A stretch of DNA of 64,000 bases from Streptomyces violascens (GTDB lineage Bacteria > Actinomycetota > Actinomycetes > Streptomycetales > Streptomycetaceae). The notes beneath the pieces are model-generated. The model was not told the origin of the DNA, searched no databases, and was given only the letters and a program-made list of their open reading frames with translations. Below, in pieces: positions 60,854 through 64,000 of this stretch; the stretch's first letter is position 1; the number at the start of each line of letters is the position of its first letter. The position numbers were made by a program, and so were the translations under genes. The stretch is taken from NCBI RefSeq assembly GCF_014649955.1, contig NZ_BMUA01000016.1, forward strand, positions 1 to 64,000. The letters run 5' to 3'.

Positions 60854-61342
60854 TCAGACCCGCACGTCCTGGCGCCGGCGGCGGGCGACGAACAGCGCGC
60901 CGCCGATCGCGGCCGTACCGACGAGGGCGCCGCCCACCGCCATCTCGGTGTCGCTCGGGCCCGCCGCGCCGCCGAGCCCGCCGTCGGCGCCCCGGCCTTC
61001 GAGGACCCGGAAGCTGCGCGTCGCCACCCGGTCGTTGTCCCTGCACTTGACCGCCAGTTGGTACTCTCCCGGCGTCGTGTGGTCGTGGATCCTCGCGGTC
61101 GCGAAGTTGATGTCGCCCGAGGACAGGTGAACCTCGTCGAAGGCGTTCGAACTGACTCTGCCGCCGTTCTGACAGCCCCTGGCGGTGATCCTCAGGGTGG
61201 CGCCCTGGTGGACCACGGAGGGGTCGACCTCGACATTGGTCGGACCGCTGGTCGACGGGCCGCCCGCGACGGCCGTCGGGGCGGCGAGCCCGACCGCGGC
61301 GCCGACCGCGAGCGCCACCGTGAGAGCGCGTGAAGCACGCAT
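60854..61342 (-). CDS. Secreted beta-sandwich protein with C-terminal anchor, paralogue 2
   Basis: A 162-residue protein from ATG 61342: signal peptide (ALTVALAVGAAVGLAAPTAV), a beta domain (VEVDPSVVHQGATLRITARG, NGGRVSSNAFDEVHLSS, GEYQLAVKCRDND) and a C-terminal helix with basic tail (VGTAAIGGALFVARRRR). The positions V-x-P-S-V, V-S-S-x-x-F-D, G-x-Y-x-x-x-x-x-C align with the 60210 protein. It is divergent from the sortase gene and is a plausible partner. Confidence 0.7.
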   Translation of the reverse strand: MRASRALTVALAVGAAVGLAAPTAVAGGPSTSGPTNVEVDPSVVHQGATLRITARGCQNGGRVSSNAFDEVHLSSGDINFATARIHDHTTPGEYQLAVKCRDNDRVATRSFRVLEGRGADGGLGGAAGPSDTEMAVGGALVGTAAIGGALFVARRRRQDVRV

Positions 61343-61673
61343 CGTTGAACCTCCAAGGGAGGACGCCCCAAAGCGGTGCTCCGGGATGATCGACGAGTAC
61401 GCCTCCCATGACGAACCCTCACCGCCACTCATACAAGCCGCATGTCGGCACTGATCCACCCTGGTGAACCGCCGCGACCCCGGATGGACGCGGAATCTGA
61501 CGGACCCGCAGGTCACAGACCGTCAGATCGGTTTTGCCACCGCGTTACCCGGATGGGTCAGGCGCACTCGGCCGCCACCCGTTCGCCCTCGTCCGATCGC
61601 CGAGTGGGTGCGGCACCTTTACGGTGCTCGGAAGGCGCTCTGAGGGTGGACGGCGAAAGGGATGCGGAGAGAC
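61343..61673. other. Divergent intergenic region with inverted repeat
   Basis: About 330 bases between the secreted-protein gene and the sortase gene. TCTGACGG (61496-61503) and CCGTCAGA (61520-61527) form a perfect 8-bp inverted repeat with a 16-base centre, a candidate operator or hairpin. No small gene is convincing. Confidence 0.5.
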
Positions 61674-62333
61674 ATGGCGCAGGATGAGAGCGGCATGGAG
61701 CGTCGCAGGCGCTCCCCGTGGGGAGCCCTGGCCCTGGTGATGCTCACCGGCCTGGCACTGATGCGCAACGGTGCCGACATCACGATGGGCCCGCCGCAGC
61801 CGGCCGCGGCGGCGGCGTTGAACAGCCGGTCGGGGAACGCTTCCTCGTCGCGTCCGGTGGCCCCCGTCGAACCGCTCGTCTACGCCCCTGCCTCCCGGAT
61901 CCGGATCGACGCGATCAAGGTGGACGCGCCCATCATGGATGTGGGCACGGACGCCCAGGGCTGGGTGCAGGCTCCCCCGCCGCAGGACCCGAACCTGGCG
62001 GGCTGGTACCAGAACGGCGTGGCCCCCGGCATGCGCGGAACGGCCGTGGTGGTGGGGCACGTCGACAACACGACGGGCCCGGCCGTCTTCTACGGCCTCG
62101 GCTCGCTGGAGAAGGGCAACCACATCGAGGTGGAGCGCCTCGACGGGCGCACCGCGGTCTTCGAGGTGTACGGCATCGAGGTGTACGACAAGAACGCCTT
62201 CCCGGGCACCCGGGTGTACAGCGACACCGGGCACCCGGAGCTGAGGGTGATCACCTGCGGGGGCGGCTTCTCCAAGAGCCGGGGCTACAACTCGAACGTC
62301 GTCGTCTTCGCCCGGCTGATCGCCACGAAGTAA
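61674..62333 (+). CDS. Class F sortase
   Basis: A 219-residue transpeptidase from ATG 61674 (GGAGAG upstream; 61662 is an alternative). An N-terminal signal-anchor helix (SPWGALALVMLTGLALM) is followed by a sortase barrel. The catalytic triad is His in GTAVVVGHVDN, Cys in LRVITCGGGF and Arg in the SRGYNSNVVVFARL region. It attaches surface proteins to the wall or cross-links them. Its neighbours are secreted proteins with C-terminal anchors but no classical sorting signal. Confidence 0.9.
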   Translation: MAQDESGMERRRRSPWGALALVMLTGLALMRNGADITMGPPQPAAAAALNSRSGNASSSRPVAPVEPLVYAPASRIRIDAIKVDAPIMDVGTDAQGWVQAPPPQDPNLAGWYQNGVAPGMRGTAVVVGHVDNTTGPAVFYGLGSLEKGNHIEVERLDGRTAVFEVYGIEVYDKNAFPGTRVYSDTGHPELRVITCGGGFSKSRGYNSNVVVFARLIATK

Positions 62334-62345
62334 CGTTCCAGCAGC

Positions 62346-63176
62346 TCATCTGCGGCGTGGCGGAACCTTCAACTCATAGCCGCGCGCCAGGAGTTCGGGC
62401 AGATAGGTGCGCAGGGCGGCGACGCTCTGCGAGCGGTCGCCGCCCGCGTCGTGCGAGAGGACCACGACGCCCGGTGCCGCTCCGTCCAGGACGCGGCGGA
62501 TGATGGTGGCGGTGCCGGGCGTGGTCCAGTCGAGGGAGTCGACGGTCCAGGCGAGCGGCTCCATGCCCATCTCGGCCTGGATCTCGAACACGTTGCGGTT
62601 CCAGGCACCGTACGGCGCTCGGAACCACTGGGGCGGCTCGCCCAGGGTCTGCTCGATGACTTCGCTGGTGCGGCCGATCTCGGAGCGGATCAGGGCGGGG
62701 GCCGTCTTGTTGAGCTGGGGGTGGGTCCAGGTGTGGTTGCCGACGACGTGCCCGTCGTCCCGCATCTCGCGCAGCAGGTCGCGGTTGTCGGTGGCCATCT
62801 CGCCGCAGAGGAAGAACACGGCGCGCACGTCGTGTTCGCGCAGGGTCTTGAGGATGCCCGGGGTGTAGCGCGGGTCCGGCCCGTCGTCGAAGGTCAGCAC
62901 CATCGAGTGCTCCCCCAGCTCGGGCATGCTGAGGAACGGCCTGGTCCGCACCGGCGGCAGCGCCGTGTGGTAGCGCGGCGGGGTGTCGCCGGTCATGGGT
63001 TCCAGGCGGTGCCCGCTGGAACCCAGCCGCGGTACGGCGGCCTGGGGTCCCGCGGCCGGCGCCGGCCGGGGCGCGGGCGCGGGGCCGCCGGTGTCCTCGG
63101 CGATCAGCATGCGTACCGCGGCGGCGGCCCCCAGGCAGGCGGTGACGCGCAGCAGTGTCCGCCGACCGGGGAGCAT
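62346..63176 (-). CDS. Polysaccharide deacetylase (NodB domain)
   Basis: A 276-residue exported enzyme; ATG 63176 has AAAAGGGA at good spacing, and ATG 63191 is an alternative. The N-terminus GRRTLLRVTACLGAAAAVR looks like a Tat-type signal. NodB motifs are present: MVLTFDDGPDPRYTPGIL (motif 1), VVGNHTWTHPQL (zinc H-x3-H), RAPYGAWNRN (motif 3), WTVDSLDWTT (motif 4) and VVVLSHDAGGDR (motif 5). It removes acetyl groups from peptidoglycan or chitin-type polymers. Convergent with the sortase gene. Confidence 0.9.
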   Translation of the reverse strand: MLPGRRTLLRVTACLGAAAAVRMLIAEDTGGPAPAPRPAPAAGPQAAVPRLGSSGHRLEPMTGDTPPRYHTALPPVRTRPFLSMPELGEHSMVLTFDDGPDPRYTPGILKTLREHDVRAVFFLCGEMATDNRDLLREMRDDGHVVGNHTWTHPQLNKTAPALIRSEIGRTSEVIEQTLGEPPQWFRAPYGAWNRNVFEIQAEMGMEPLAWTVDSLDWTTPGTATIIRRVLDGAAPGVVVLSHDAGGDRSQSVAALRTYLPELLARGYELKVPPRRR

Positions 63177-63320
63177 CCGATCCCTTTTCATGACATATGG
63201 CTTTTGTTCGTCATGGCGGAAGATTAGGGCGTGCGGGTCGCCGCGAGGCCGACGAAACGTCAACACCGGGATGACACCAGCACGAATGGAGTCACCCGGC
63301 GCCATCGGCCGCCGGCGCTC

Positions 63321-64000
63321 TCAGGTGCGGCGGACCAGTGGGAAGGGCAGGGTCTCGCGGATGGTGAGGCCGGTGAGGAACATGACGAGCCGGTCCACGC
63401 CGATGCCGAGCCCGCCGGTGGGCGGCATGGCGTATTCGAGGGCGTCGAGGAAGTCCTCGTCGATCTCCATCGCCTCCGGATCGCCGCCCGCCGCGAGCAG
63501 CGACTGCGCGGTGAGCCTGCGGCGCTGCTCGATGGGATCGGTCAACTCCGAGTAGGCGGTGCCCAGTTCGGTTCCGAAGGCGACCAGGTCCCAGCGTTCG
63601 GCGAGCCTCGCATCGGCGCGGTGCTGGCGGGTCAGCGGGGAGACCTCGGTCGGGAAGTCCTTGTAGAAGGTGGGCAGCTGTGTCTTCTCCTCGACGAGCC
63701 GCTCGTACATTTCGAGGACGACGTCGCCGCGCGTGCTGTCCGGGGCGTGCGGGACACCGGCGCGGTCGCAGAGCCGGCGCAGCCTCCCCTCCTCCGTGTC
63801 CGCGCCGATCTCCTCGCCGAGCGCCTCGGACACCGCCCCGTACAGCGTCTTGACCGGCCAGGGCCCGGAGATGTCGTACTCGACGACGGTGCCGTCCGGG
63901 CCTGTCTTGCGGGCGATCGGGGAGCCGAAGGCGGCGGTGGCGGCGCCCTGTATGAGTTCGCGGGTGAGGTCGAGCATGACGTCGTAGTCGGCGTACGCCT
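63321..64000 (-). CDS. lysS: Lysyl-tRNA synthetase, C-terminal part (gene continues past the window)
   Basis: The reading frame is open to the right edge (AYADYDVMLDLTRELI) and ends at TGA 63321-63323. The visible 226 or so residues cover the C-terminal part of a class II synthetase catalytic domain. They include PTFYKDFPTEVSPLTRQH, VAFGTELGTAYSELTDPIEQ, FLDALEYAMPPTGGLGIGVD and motif 3, RLVMFLTG. The N-terminal OB-fold and motifs 1-2 lie outside the window. Assignment as lysine-specific rests on P-T-E-V-S-P-L and L-E-Y-A-M-P-P-T-G-G. Confidence 0.85.
   Translation of the reverse strand, partial: AYADYDVMLDLTRELIQGAATAAFGSPIARKTGPDGTVVEYDISGPWPVKTLYGAVSEALGEEIGADTEEGRLRRLCDRAGVPHAPDSTRGDVVLEMYERLVEEKTQLPTFYKDFPTEVSPLTRQHRADARLAERWDLVAFGTELGTAYSELTDPIEQRRRLTAQSLLAAGGDPEAMEIDEDFLDALEYAMPPTGGLGIGVDRLVMFLTGLTIRETLPFPLVRRT

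Overview
The window is actinobacterial and almost certainly Streptomyces. It has very high GC, GTG and TTG starts, many ATGA/GTGA/TAATG gene overlaps, a chitin-responsive gene set with DasR-type sites, an ergothioneine operon, and a run of genes (egtABCD, sdhCAB with a LysR gene, a PAS-GGDEF-EAL protein, a DUF574 methyltransferase and an SCO0930-like lipoprotein) that I recognise as the same order as S. coelicolor SCO0910-SCO0930.

The window has two halves. Bases 1 to about 31,250 are a prophage-like accessory element. From the left it holds an IS256 transposase remnant and broken genes (1-1250), a lysis cassette of coiled-coil protein, amidase endolysin and holin (1460-2988), and a leftward trio of envelope genes (3103-4683). 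A long rightward early-type region follows (5.1-30.7 kb). Its recognisable parts are a RecA-like ATPase split by an intein, a Cas4/RecB-like Fe-S nuclease, a winged-helix protein, a WhiB-like protein, DUF3560, DUF3846 and DUF6197-type proteins, an N6-methylase-like protein lacking its catalytic motif, and a ParB-like protein. No integrase or structural gene is visible; these would lie left of the window or are lost. Between 17.7 and 22.3 kb the element is decaying: three neighbouring genes carry frameshifts, and a beta-helix membrane protein gene is interrupted by an IS110-family element whose removal restores the frame exactly. The right boundary is near 31.25 kb, where a PemK/MazF-like gene has lost its 5' end.

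The most unusual feature of the accessory half is its regulation. Seven promoters share TTGAC(C), a fixed 16-base spacer and TAGAAT preceded by GTTAG. Six of them also share a GACCTG-GGAAA box about 17 bases upstream of the -35. In most copies a C-rich arm in the spacer is complementary to a G-rich arm just after the expected transcription start, and the arms change sequence together from copy to copy. A separate 16-bp imperfect palindrome (ATAGGC-N4-RYMYAT) occurs four times between 6.8 and 11.7 kb, each time just upstream of or between early genes. The intein has the W-C-T signature and alanine first residue of class 3 inteins and sits inside the P-loop of its host ATPase.

Bases 31.3-64 kb are ordinary chromosome: a TIGR02452 PARG-like protein; egtABCD; a deazaflavin-dependent reductase; DUF2243 and CtaG membrane proteins; type II NADH dehydrogenase; cyclophilin; a DasA-like sugar-binding lipoprotein; dodecin; HAD phosphatase; LLM oxidoreductase; a leaderless UvrA paralogue; a GH18 chitinase under DasR-type sites; succinate dehydrogenase with a divergent LysR regulator; a c-di-GMP enzyme; secreted proteins with a class F sortase; a polysaccharide deacetylase; and the C-terminal part of lysyl-tRNA synthetase running off the right edge. 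No tRNA, rRNA or CRISPR array was seen.
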